Origin: an uncultured Clostridium sp.
GTDB lineage: Bacteria > Bacillota > Clostridia > TANB77 > CAG-508
Reading direction: 5' to 3'
Assembly (NCBI GenBank): GCA_900556975.1
Contig: USQZ01000046.1
Span: 1 to 12,830 of the forward strand
Length of the DNA: 12,830 nucleotides
The position numbers and the translations under genes are program-made. Below, piece by piece: positions 5,963-12,830 of this stretch (the stretch's first letter is position 1; each line of letters begins with the position of its first letter). The notes below the pieces were generated by a model. That model saw only the letters and a list, made by a program, of their open reading frames with translations, made no database searches and was not told the DNA's origin.

Positions 5963-7810
5963 TTACATTCCTTCGATATTTAATTCTTCAGTACCACTTA
6001 AAACGAACTTTCCGTTCTGAATTATTGTTACTTCTGTTCCATCTTTTCGTATTGCAACGATATTTCCAAGCTCTGCATATGGAATAGTAATATCTGTATG
6101 GCAACCAAAATATGCTTTGTTTTGCTCTTCAGGATCATCAGAAAGTCTTTTGATTGATACTTCATTATCTTTGGCAATGATTTTTTTGCCGTCTGGATTG
6201 AATGTATCAATGTGTTCTTCTAGAGAAAAACATGTATCTCCAAAAGCAAAATGAGGTCCTGTTTTTTCTGCAATAAGGATATCAAGTTTATCATTGATGT
6301 TATACTTGTTTCCCATTACATAAGCATATGTGTTTGTTCCAATTGCAAATTCTCCCATCGGTAATGTCGGATGGTCGAAAAGCAAATGCTCATTGATGTA
6401 CTCAGTGTTTTCTTTTTCAGTAGGATAGTTGCTACAGCTGTACTTTTCGATGAAACCATCTTTTATTTGTAAAGTAAGGTTTTCGAATTTCCATTTGTTT
6501 AAGTATATCTCTGATACATGTAAAACACCGTTTGTTCCGGTTAATTTTGGACTTGTAAATACTTCGCCAACTGGAACGTTTACATCTGCACAGCAGTTTT
6601 CAAAAATTGTTTCTTTTTCTGAATCAGCAAGTTCAGTAAGGGCAACAACTAAATCTGTTTTGTTACCATTTTTCCCAGTAATGTGTACTGTTTTGACCGT
6701 GTCTAATACATCAATTATGTTTTGGTGAATTCTTTGATATTTTGCGTTGTCAAGGGTATTTATGTGAATAGTTTCCTTGAAAATTTCTTCAAAGTTATCA
6801 CCGATTTCAGGGCAAGGGTAAGAAATTATGCAGAAAGATGTATCTTTTCTGATGTGTTTTAAGTACATGTTTGAGTATTTAGTACTAAAGTCAGAGCTCA
6901 TCTTTGTGATTTCTTCTGATTTTTTATAAATCTCATGCCCGTTTTCTGGAACAAAACGTTTTTCACCAAAAGAGTCGATGTAGATAGGTCCTGCGTAAGC
7001 AGTTAATCGTTCTTCAACATCTCCAAGTGATTCTTCGAATGTAGACAAATAGCTATCTACATAATCTTGGGTAATGTACAAATTGTAGTCATATCTGTGG
7101 TTATAATCAACCTGTTTGTTAAAAGATATTGAATCTGTGTTGAAGATTACTTCCATTTTACCATCAAGTAATTGCTGGATTTTTCTTGCAACCTTTTCAA
7201 ATCCTATAGGATAGACCAAACTTAAATATCCTTTTTTACTTGCGTCTATTCCTGTGTTTTTTAAGCCTCTTAAGAAAGCGTCGATTGTACATTGTGCCAT
7301 ACCTGTGATTGTTTCATCATCAGTTTTGTTAAAGAAATCAACGATTTTAAGCTGGTTTTCTGTAATGTTTTCTCCATAATAGTATAAATAGTTGTAAGAG
7401 TTTAAATCTGCTCTTAAAACAATTTCTCTTTCTGGATTTTCAATTACAGTTACGTGTTTAATGACACTTGATACTGGTCTAGATACCTCAGACAAAAGAG
7501 AAAGCGTAATAGATTTTGCTTTTTCCATATCTTCTGGCATAACAGAAGCAATATCGTTTATAAATGTCATATAGGTGTCTGCATTTTCAGTTTTTCTAAC
7601 AAAATGACTGTAACAGCCTAATATGTACATGATAATTGTACTGCAAAGCTTATCATTTTCTGTTTCATTTTTGCAGACAAGTGGGTCCGCATAAAACGCT
7701 GCCATTTTGTCGTTGAGTTCTTTAAGTTCTTGAAGTGATAATGTTTTTAAATCAGTTTTGTATACCTCCTCAAAGAATTTTTTTACTTCCTTAATAAAGT
7801 TAGTAATCAT
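5963..7810 (-). CDS. M29-type metallo-aminopeptidase with large N-terminal extension
   Basis: Predicted cytosolic metal-dependent exopeptidase removing N-terminal residues from peptides. The C-terminal 220 residues of 615 carry the M29 (thermophilic aminopeptidase) pattern: GEVFTSP with Glu416, LPMGEFAIGTN with Glu487, KTGPHFAFGD with His520 and CHTDITIPY with His571 and Asp573, which would bind two metal ions. The usual family length is about 410, so about 200 extra residues form an N-terminal helical region; such long forms are known in Clostridia. The Tyr expected seven residues after His520 appears to be Cys527. AGGAGG (7819-7824) lies 8 bases before the ATG at 7810 but only 2 before the in-frame ATG at 7816, so the former is chosen. 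It is a single-gene unit with its own promoter. Substrate preference cannot be told. Confidence 0.88.
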   Translation of the reverse strand: MITNFIKEVKKFFEEVYKTDLKTLSLQELKELNDKMAAFYADPLVCKNETENDKLCSTIIMYILGCYSHFVRKTENADTYMTFINDIASVMPEDMEKAKSITLSLLSEVSRPVSSVIKHVTVIENPEREIVLRADLNSYNYLYYYGENITENQLKIVDFFNKTDDETITGMAQCTIDAFLRGLKNTGIDASKKGYLSLVYPIGFEKVARKIQQLLDGKMEVIFNTDSISFNKQVDYNHRYDYNLYITQDYVDSYLSTFEESLGDVEERLTAYAGPIYIDSFGEKRFVPENGHEIYKKSEEITKMSSDFSTKYSNMYLKHIRKDTSFCIISYPCPEIGDNFEEIFKETIHINTLDNAKYQRIHQNIIDVLDTVKTVHITGKNGNKTDLVVALTELADSEKETIFENCCADVNVPVGEVFTSPKLTGTNGVLHVSEIYLNKWKFENLTLQIKDGFIEKYSCSNYPTEKENTEYINEHLLFDHPTLPMGEFAIGTNTYAYVMGNKYNINDKLDILIAEKTGPHFAFGDTCFSLEEHIDTFNPDGKKIIAKDNEVSIKRLSDDPEEQNKAYFGCHTDITIPYAELGNIVAIRKDGTEVTIIQNGKFVLSGTEELNIEGM

Positions 7811-7818
7811 AAACATTT

Positions 7819-7824
7819 CCTCCT
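7819..7824 (-). promoter_or_regulatory. Ribosome binding site that decides the aminopeptidase start
   Basis: A consensus AGGAGG on the - strand. Two in-frame ATG codons follow, with 2 and 8 bases of spacing; only the second, at 7810, is at a workable distance. Confidence 0.8.
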
Positions 7825-7850
7825 GTGATTTTATTTTGAAACGTAGTTGG

Positions 7851-7879
7851 ATTATATCATAGATTTACATAAAATACAA
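7851..7879 (-). promoter_or_regulatory. Sigma-A-type promoter of the aminopeptidase gene
   Basis: On the - strand TTGTAT (7879-7874) and a perfect TATAAT (7856-7851) are 17 bases apart, and TGA before the -10 makes it an extended -10. Transcription would start near 7844, giving a leader of about 35 bases. No operator-like symmetry overlaps it. Confidence 0.75.
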
Positions 7880-7941
7880 ATATATGTTGAGCTTGAATTG
7901 ATATTGAAGTTATAAAAATAAAAAAATATACGAAAATGTAT

Positions 7942-7970
7942 TTATTTTTTTTATTTTTTAATGTTATACT
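7942..7970 (+). promoter_or_regulatory. Extended -10 promoter of the secreted protein gene
   Basis: TGTTATACT (7962-7970) is an extended -10. A poor TTATTT at 7942-7947 stands at the -35 place with 17 bases of spacing, in a T-rich run. Transcription would start near 7977, leaving a leader of about 23 bases that is mostly the Shine-Dalgarno AAGGAG (7988-7993). Confidence 0.6.
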
Positions 7971-7999
7971 GTTAAGAGAATAGTATTAAGGAGAAAAAT

Positions 8000-9478
8000 A
8001 TGCAAAAGAAATTATTAATTGTTTTTTTAGTTATTATGACTGTAATTACTATTAATATTAATTTAGTATTTGCTGCTAATGTAGATGTGAGCCTTGTTAG
8101 ACTAGATTCGACAGGAGCATTAATTAAAGTAAAATCCGATGATAAGATAGTAAAGGTTGTAATGTATAGACAAGATTCTACTGGCGAATTTGTTAGATTT
8201 TTTGAAAATTCAGAGGATGGATATAATGAGAAAAACTTTTTTATTTCGCCATATAGACTTTCAGAAAATAATAAAACCAATTTAAAAGTTGAAGTAACAA
8301 ATGAAAAAGGAGAAGTAAAAACTGATACTTTAGAAATAGGATCTATTCCTGCATCACCAAGTCCATCAACATCTCCATCACCATCAGTAACACCAACTAC
8401 AACACCTTCTACGAGTCCATCAACAACGCCTTCAACATCTCCAACGACAAGTGTTACGCCATCACCATCAACGTCTACAACACCATCACCAAGTAATGGA
8501 AATGTTAAACCAACCAGTATTTCTTTGAGTGAGAAAAACTTAACTTTGACAATTGGTCAAAAGAAATCATCTAAACTTAATTTAACTATAAAACCAACTA
8601 ATGCCCAAACTAAATTGACTTGGTCAACAAGTAATAAAAATGTTGCTACAGTAGATGGAAAGGGTGTAGTTACTGGAAAGAAAACGGGAACTGCTACAAT
8701 AAAAGTAAAAACTGATAATGGATTGGTGGCAGAATGTAAAGTTACTGTAAAGGTTAAGAAAATAAGTGGAACTATAAGTAAAAGTAATTCGTCATTCTTT
8801 ACAACTATTAATACTGTAAATGGTTGCTCATCAATTCAATCATTGGCTGTTACGGATAAATATTATGTTTGCACAAAAATTCGTGGTGATAATAGTAAAG
8901 CCACGATATCAGTGTTTGATAAAAAAAATAAGAAAAGAGTAAATACATTGGTAGGAAGTTTTGGACATGCAAATGGTGCTACATATAATCCAGATACCAA
9001 AAGCGTTTATATAACTCATATGGGTGCAAGAAATGTGTCTAGAATTTCTGCAAGTAATTTAACTGCAAGTAATTTGAAACGAAGTATTATGAAATTTCCT
9101 ATAACTGCTACAGGACTCGGTTATGATAAAGATAGTCAAAAATGGGTTTTGAAATGTGGAAAAAATGTATCAATATATAATAAAGATTTAACAAAAAAAT
9201 TAAAGTCATTTCAAGTTGCATGGCATATAGGACAAGATTGTGAAGTGTATAAAGGATTGTTATTATCAATTGATTATATTGGTCATGCAAATGCTTATAT
9301 TTATGTGTATAATATTGAAACAGGTGAATGTTATGGTAGATATAAGGTAACTATACCAGTTGAACTTGAAAGTTTAGCTTATGATGAAAATAGTGATAGT
9401 TTTGTTATGGTATTTAATGATTATAATGGTGATAAAATATATAGAACAAAAGCAATTAATTTAAAGAATTATTATTAA
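8000..9478 (+). CDS. Secreted multidomain protein: BIG2 Ig-like domain and propeller-like C-terminal domain
   Basis: A 492-residue exported protein. Residues 1-25 are a signal peptide (MQKK, hydrophobic core, VFA before A26). Residues 27-113 are a likely beta-sandwich domain. Residues 117-166 are a Pro/Ser/Thr linker. Residues 169-252 match the bacterial Ig-like group 2 fold: SISLSEKNLTLTIGQ, then LTWSTSNKNVATVDGKGVVTGKKTGTATIKV. Residues 265-492 hold three similar stretches, GATYNPDTKSVYIT (326-339), GLGYDKDSQKWVLK (372-385) and SLAYDENSDSFVMV (458-471), which suggest beta-propeller blades. There is no LPxTG, SLH or choline-binding anchor, so it is released or held non-covalently. BIG2 domains commonly occur in surface and adhesion proteins. 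The start follows AAGGAG by 6 bases. It is transcribed alone, diverging from the aminopeptidase; I see no U-tailed terminator after it. The ligand or activity is unknown. Confidence 0.85.
   Translation: MQKKLLIVFLVIMTVITININLVFAANVDVSLVRLDSTGALIKVKSDDKIVKVVMYRQDSTGEFVRFFENSEDGYNEKNFFISPYRLSENNKTNLKVEVTNEKGEVKTDTLEIGSIPASPSPSTSPSPSVTPTTTPSTSPSTTPSTSPTTSVTPSPSTSTTPSPSNGNVKPTSISLSEKNLTLTIGQKKSSKLNLTIKPTNAQTKLTWSTSNKNVATVDGKGVVTGKKTGTATIKVKTDNGLVAECKVTVKVKKISGTISKSNSSFFTTINTVNGCSSIQSLAVTDKYYVCTKIRGDNSKATISVFDKKNKKRVNTLVGSFGHANGATYNPDTKSVYITHMGARNVSRISASNLTASNLKRSIMKFPITATGLGYDKDSQKWVLKCGKNVSIYNKDLTKKLKSFQVAWHIGQDCEVYKGLLLSIDYIGHANAYIYVYNIETGECYGRYKVTIPVELESLAYDENSDSFVMVFNDYNGDKIYRTKAINLKNYY
8348..8497 (+). 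repeat. Low-complexity Pro/Ser/Thr linker coding repeats
   Basis: Fifty codons use almost only Pro, Ser and Thr, in irregular SPSTSP / TPSTSP / TPSPS units. The DNA is a degenerate CCATCA/ACA/ACG repeat, locally richer in C than the surroundings. It is an extended interdomain spacer, typical of cell-surface proteins and prone to slippage-driven length change. Confidence 0.8.
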
Positions 9479-9500
9479 AAAGCAAGATAATTTAAGAAAA

Positions 9501-9540
9501 TTCAAGAAAAGTCTTGAAAAATCTTCTAATATGTTATAAA
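9501..9540 (+). promoter_or_regulatory. guaB-guaA promoter with overlapping dyad
   Basis: TGTTATAAA (9532-9540) is an extended -10. TTGAAA at 9514-9519 is the best -35 but only 15 bases away, so the TGn extension probably matters. A 7-bp dyad, TTCAAGA (9501-9507) and TCTTGAA (9512-9518), covers the -35 and could be an operator. Transcription would start near 9547. I looked for a purine riboswitch and for a PurR box in the leader and saw neither. Confidence 0.5.
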
Positions 9541-9603
9541 ATTTATACTTAACAACGTAAAATAACTGCACGAAAAATTAAATAATATATTAGGAGGTTT
9601 TTT

Positions 9604-11112
9604 ATGTCAGAGATATTGAATGATATTTCAAGAACTTTTAATGAGTATTTGTTATTACCAAATTTAACAGATGAAAGATGTATACCATCAAATGTAAGTT
9701 TAAAAACACCACTTACAAAATTTAAAAAAGGTGAAGAACCAGAATTAAGTGCGAACATCCCGTTCGTGTCTGCAATTATGCAAGCTGTTTCAGGAGAAAA
9801 AATGGCTATTGCACTTGCGCGCGAAGGTGGATGTTCTTTTATTTATGGCTCACAATCAATTGAATCAGAAGCACAAATGGTTAGAGATGTTAAAAAATGT
9901 AAAGCAGGATTCATTGATAGCGATTCTAATGTAAAGGTTGGAACACCTTTAAGAGATGTGATTGATTTGGTTAATAGAACAGGTCATTCAACAGTAATGG
10001 TTACAGAAGATGGAACAAGTAAAGGTAAGTTTATAGGTCTTGTTACAGATAAGGATTATAGAATAACAAGAGCTGATTTAGATGAACCAATTGATAAATT
10101 TATGGTTCCAAAGGAAAAATTAGTTTTTGCAAGAAAAGGTATTTCATTAGAAGAAGCAAATGATGTAATTTGGGAGAACAAAGTTAGTTGTTTACCAATA
10201 TTAGATGAAGATGATAATTTGGAATTTTTAGTATTTAGAAAAGATTATGAAGATAGAAAAAATAATCCAAATTCATTATTAGATGAAAACAAAAGATATA
10301 TAGTTGGTGCAGGTGTAAATACAAGAGATTATGAAGAGAGAATTCCAGCCTTAGTTGATGCTGGTGTTGATATTTTATGTATTGATTCATCAGATGGATA
10401 TTCAGTATGGCAAAAAAATACAATAGAATTTGTTAGAGAAAAGTACGGAAACAATGTAAAAATTGGTGCTGGAAATGTTGTTGATAAAGAAGGATTTTTA
10501 TATTTGGCCGAAGCTGGTGCTGACTTTATAAAAGTTGGTGTTGGTGGAGGATCTATCTGTATTACAAGAGAGCAAAAAGGTATAGGTAGAGGACAAGCTA
10601 GTGCATTAATAGATGTTGTTAAAGCAAGAGATGAATATTTTGAAAAAACAGGTGTATACATTCCAGTATGTTCAGATGGTGGAATTGTTCATGATTATCA
10701 TATTACTTTAGCTTTAGCTTTTGGAGCTGACTTTGTAATGATGGGTAGATATTTTGCTAGATTTGATGAGAGCCCTACAAGAGTTTTAAAAGTTGGAAAT
10801 AACTTTGTAAAAGAGTATTGGGGTGAAGGTTCAAACAGAGCTAGAAACTGGCAAAGATATGATTTAGGGGATAAAACTAAAAATAAATTAAGCTTTGAGG
10901 AAGGTGTTGATTCATATATTCCTTATGCTGGACCTTTAAAAGATAATTTGAATATAACTGTTAATAAAATTAAATCTACAATGTGTAACTGTGGTTCAAT
11001 TTCAATACCAGAATTTCATCAGAAAGCTCGTTTAACACTAGTATCTAATATTAGTATTAAAGAGGGTTCTGCACATGATGTTATTTTAAAAGAGATTGAG
11101 ACTAAAGCGTAA
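9604..11112 (+). CDS. guaB: IMP dehydrogenase, trichomonad-like subtype
   Basis: Catalyses NAD-dependent oxidation of IMP to XMP, the committed step to guanine nucleotides, in the cytosol. The 502-residue protein has a TIM barrel split by a CBS-domain pair (about 103-220). IMP-site features are SAIMQAVSGEKMAIALAREGG (56-76), CIDSSDG (259-265), the loop GGGSICITRE with catalytic Cys319, CSDGGI (356-361) and the flap GSNRARNWQRYD with the Arg418-Tyr419 pair that activates water. The common bacterial enzyme is about 485 residues with GPGSICTTR; this form instead closely resembles Tritrichomonas foetus IMPDH as I recall it (503 residues, Cys319, Arg418-Tyr419). GSICITRE plus CBS domains exclude GMP reductase. 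The start is fixed by AGGAGG 6 bases upstream. guaA follows after 24 bases, so the pair is an operon. Confidence 0.96.
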   Translation: MSEILNDISRTFNEYLLLPNLTDERCIPSNVSLKTPLTKFKKGEEPELSANIPFVSAIMQAVSGEKMAIALAREGGCSFIYGSQSIESEAQMVRDVKKCKAGFIDSDSNVKVGTPLRDVIDLVNRTGHSTVMVTEDGTSKGKFIGLVTDKDYRITRADLDEPIDKFMVPKEKLVFARKGISLEEANDVIWENKVSCLPILDEDDNLEFLVFRKDYEDRKNNPNSLLDENKRYIVGAGVNTRDYEERIPALVDAGVDILCIDSSDGYSVWQKNTIEFVREKYGNNVKIGAGNVVDKEGFLYLAEAGADFIKVGVGGGSICITREQKGIGRGQASALIDVVKARDEYFEKTGVYIPVCSDGGIVHDYHITLALAFGADFVMMGRYFARFDESPTRVLKVGNNFVKEYWGEGSNRARNWQRYDLGDKTKNKLSFEEGVDSYIPYAGPLKDNLNITVNKIKSTMCNCGSISIPEFHQKARLTLVSNISIKEGSAHDVILKEIETKA

Positions 11113-11136
11113 AAATATATTGGAAGGATTGTTGTA

Positions 11137-12675
11137 ATGGAAAATAAAGAATTGATTATAGTATTAGATTTTTATGGGCAATATAATCAGTTAATAGCTA
11201 GACGTGTTAGAGAGTGTAATGTTTTTTGCGAGATTTTGCCTTTTAATACACCAGTTGAAAAGATTATTGAAAAAAATCCAAAAGGAATTATATTTACTGG
11301 AGGGCCAGCTAGTGTTTATTTAGAGGATGCTCCTAAGTGTGATAAAAGAATTTTTGAATTAGGTATTCCTATTTTGGGAATTTGTTATGGTATGCAACTT
11401 ATGACTCATATGCTTGGTGGAGAGGTTAGAAGAGCTTATAAGAGAGAGTTCGGTGAGATTAATGTTAGCATAGATAATAGGTCTTTATTATTTGAAGGAT
11501 TTGAAAATGTTAATACTTGCTTAATGAGCCATATGGATTATGTTGAAAGAATACCTGATGATTTTGAAAAGATAGGTGATACACCTGATTGTAAATTTGC
11601 TGCTATGCAAAATGTTGAGAAGAAATTTTATGGTATTCAATTTCACCCAGAAGTAAATCATACTAAAAATGGTGTTAAGATTATTCACAATTTCTTATAT
11701 AATGTTTGCGGTTGCGAAGGTAATTGGAAAATGAATTCATTTGTTGAAGAGCAAATCAAATTAATTAGAGAAAAAATCGGAGATAGAAAAGCTGTATGTG
11801 CTTTGTCTGGTGGAGTTGATTCATCTGTAGCTGCAGCACTTGTAAATAGAGCAATTGGTAAGAATTTAACATGTATTTTTGTTGATCATGGATTGCTTAG
11901 AAAAAATGAAGCTGAAGAAGTTGAAGAAATTTTTACAAAACAATTTGATGTTAATTTTATTAAAGTTGATGCAAGAGAAAGATTTTTATCTAAGCTTGCA
12001 GGAGTTGATGATCCAGAGAAGAAGAGAAAAATAATTGGTGAAGAATTTATTAGAGTATTCGAAGATGAAGGTAAAAAATTAGGTCAAGTTGATTATTTAG
12101 TACAAGGTACAATTTATCCTGATGTAATAGAAAGTGGAGTAGGTGTTGGTGCTAAGATTAAGAGTCATCATAATGTTGGTGGATTGCCTGATTGCGTTGA
12201 TTTTAAAGAGATTATAGAACCTTTAAGAGATTTATTTAAAGATGAAGTTAGAAAAGTTGGAGTTGAATTAGGACTTCCAGAGTTCTTAGTTTACAGACAA
12301 CCATTCCCAGGTCCAGGACTTGCAATTAGAGTTATTGGAGATATTACAGAGGATAAGTTAAGTATTTTAAGAGAAGCAGATTATATATTTAGAGAAGAAA
12401 TTGCAAATGCTAAATTAGATAGAGATATTAATCAATATTTTGCTGTTTTAACAAATTTGAAAAGTGTTGGTGTTATGGGTGATGAGAGAACTTATGATTA
12501 CACTATTGCATTGAGAGCTGTTACGACTTCTGATTTTATGACAGCAACATGGAGTAAAATTCCATATGAAGTTTTGGAAAAAGTTTCTGCAAGAATTGTA
12601 AATGAAGTTAAACATGTAAATAGAGTGGTTTATGATATTACAGGAAAACCACCTGCAACTATTGAATGGGAATAA
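11137..12675 (+). CDS. guaA: GMP synthase (glutamine-hydrolysing)
   Basis: Cytosolic enzyme that aminates XMP to GMP using glutamine and ATP. At 512 residues it is full length. The class I glutamine amidotransferase domain (about 6-190) has FTGGPASV (53-60), Cys83 in GICYGMQ and His170 with Glu172 in FHPEV, a complete triad. The ATP-pyrophosphatase domain (about 205-390) has the P-loop SGGVDSS (224-230), VDHGLLR (249-255) and QGTIYPDVIESG (323-334). The C-terminal dimerisation domain ends in KPPATIEWE, as is typical. One oddity is the N-terminal motif, normally DFGSQY or DFGGQY, here DFYGQY (11-16). GGAAGGA lies 8 bases before the ATG. It uses the XMP made by guaB, just upstream, and transcription ends at the terminator at 12724. 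Confidence 0.97.
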   Translation: MENKELIIVLDFYGQYNQLIARRVRECNVFCEILPFNTPVEKIIEKNPKGIIFTGGPASVYLEDAPKCDKRIFELGIPILGICYGMQLMTHMLGGEVRRAYKREFGEINVSIDNRSLLFEGFENVNTCLMSHMDYVERIPDDFEKIGDTPDCKFAAMQNVEKKFYGIQFHPEVNHTKNGVKIIHNFLYNVCGCEGNWKMNSFVEEQIKLIREKIGDRKAVCALSGGVDSSVAAALVNRAIGKNLTCIFVDHGLLRKNEAEEVEEIFTKQFDVNFIKVDARERFLSKLAGVDDPEKKRKIIGEEFIRVFEDEGKKLGQVDYLVQGTIYPDVIESGVGVGAKIKSHHNVGGLPDCVDFKEIIEPLRDLFKDEVRKVGVELGLPEFLVYRQPFPGPGLAIRVIGDITEDKLSILREADYIFREEIANAKLDRDINQYFAVLTNLKSVGVMGDERTYDYTIALRAVTTSDFMTATWSKIPYEVLEKVSARIVNEVKHVNRVVYDITGKPPATIEWE

Positions 12676-12723
12676 AATTATATTTTATGTATTGCTAATT
12701 TTTAATGATTAGTATATAATAAC

Positions 12724-12751
12724 AAACGAACTTGAAATATAGTTCGTTTTT
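12724..12751 (+). terminator. Rho-independent terminator after guaA
   Basis: AAACGAACT pairs with AGTTCGTTT over 9 bp with an 8-base loop, followed by TTATAT after the stem's own T run. It lies 48 bases after the guaA stop and directly before the tRNA gene, so it also insulates the tRNA, whose promoter must then be this spacer or lie upstream. Confidence 0.85.
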
Positions 12752-12755
12752 ATAT

Positions 12756-12830
12756 TGGGGTATCGCCAAGCGGTAAGGCATCGGACTCTGACTCCGACAT
12801 GCGTAAGTTCGAATCTTACTACCCCAGCCA
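12756..12830 (+). tRNA. tRNA-Gln, anticodon CTG
   Basis: A complete 75-base cloverleaf. The acceptor stem is TGGGGTA (12756-12762) with TACCCCA (12820-12826), discriminator G and encoded CCA at the window's last bases. The D arm has GCC/GGC. The anticodon stem is TCGGA/TCCGA with loop CTCTGAC, so positions 34-36 are CTG (12788-12790), reading CAG. The T arm is GTAAG, TTCGAAT, CTTAC. The U1-A72 end pair and short D arm fit bacterial tRNA-Gln. Other tRNA genes may follow beyond the window. Confidence 0.96.

Noticed and set aside
6429..6728. 99-codon + strand open frame antisense to the aminopeptidase
   Set aside because: It has no ribosome binding site or promoter, and the opposite strand encodes a protein with intact M29 motifs; it is a shadow frame.
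7972..8280. 102-codon - strand frame over the start of the secreted protein gene
   Set aside because: It overlaps the signal peptide coding region in antisense, covers the opposing promoter and has no ribosome binding site.
8348..8497. Possible CRISPR or minisatellite array
   Set aside because: Units are irregular, without unique spacers, and translate in frame to a Pro/Ser/Thr linker.
9479..9603. Purine riboswitch or PurR box upstream of guaB
   Set aside because: No conserved aptamer core or CCGAAC-type box is visible; the leader after the predicted start is only about 57 bases.
10329..10661. 110-codon - strand frame inside guaB
   Set aside because: It is antisense to the IMP dehydrogenase active-site region and has no start signal; it reflects codon composition.

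Overview
The window is an ordinary-looking core chromosomal stretch of an AT-rich Gram-positive bacterium, most likely a member of the Clostridia or a related Firmicute lineage. The reasons are very AT-rich third codon positions, AGGAGG-type ribosome binding sites, TATAAT-type promoters with TGn extensions, U-tailed terminators, a gap-pgk-tpiA-gpmI glycolytic cluster and a tRNA gene with an encoded CCA end. No mobile element, phage gene, CRISPR array or rRNA was seen, and no intergenic stretch exceeds 300 bases.

Positions 1-4791 (+) hold the lower-glycolysis operon: the 3' part of gap, then pgk, an unrecognised membrane-anchored protein, tpiA and gpmI. The last four lie 14 to 33 bases apart and must share a transcript. 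A perfect hairpin without a U-tract separates gap from pgk, and a second one with the same TATAGG...CCTATA edges follows gpmI. Next comes a 28-bp near-perfect palindrome and then a gene whose N-terminal half resembles the YezG/DUF600 immunity-protein family and whose C-terminal half is a charged tail (4914-5786). A strong bidirectional terminator closes this side.

Positions 5963-7810 (-) encode a large M29-type metallo-aminopeptidase. It is transcribed divergently from a secreted protein (8000-9478, +) made of a signal peptide, an N-terminal beta domain, a Pro/Ser/Thr linker, a BIG2 Ig-like domain and a C-terminal domain with propeller-like repeats. Recognisable extended -10 promoters face outward from the 189-bp gap between these two genes.

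Positions 9604-12675 (+) are guaB-guaA, the two-step IMP to XMP to GMP branch, with its own extended -10 promoter and a U-tailed terminator. The guaB product is not the common bacterial form. It closely matches what I recall of the IMP dehydrogenase of the protist Tritrichomonas foetus, with the catalytic Cys and the Arg-Tyr pair at the same residue numbers. A tRNA-Gln gene with anticodon CTG ends exactly at the window edge.

I found no convincing new multi-gene system. The points most worth a second look are the orphan YezG-like gene with its structured, palindromic leader, the membrane protein embedded in the glycolytic operon, the paired hairpins, and the trichomonad-type IMP dehydrogenase.
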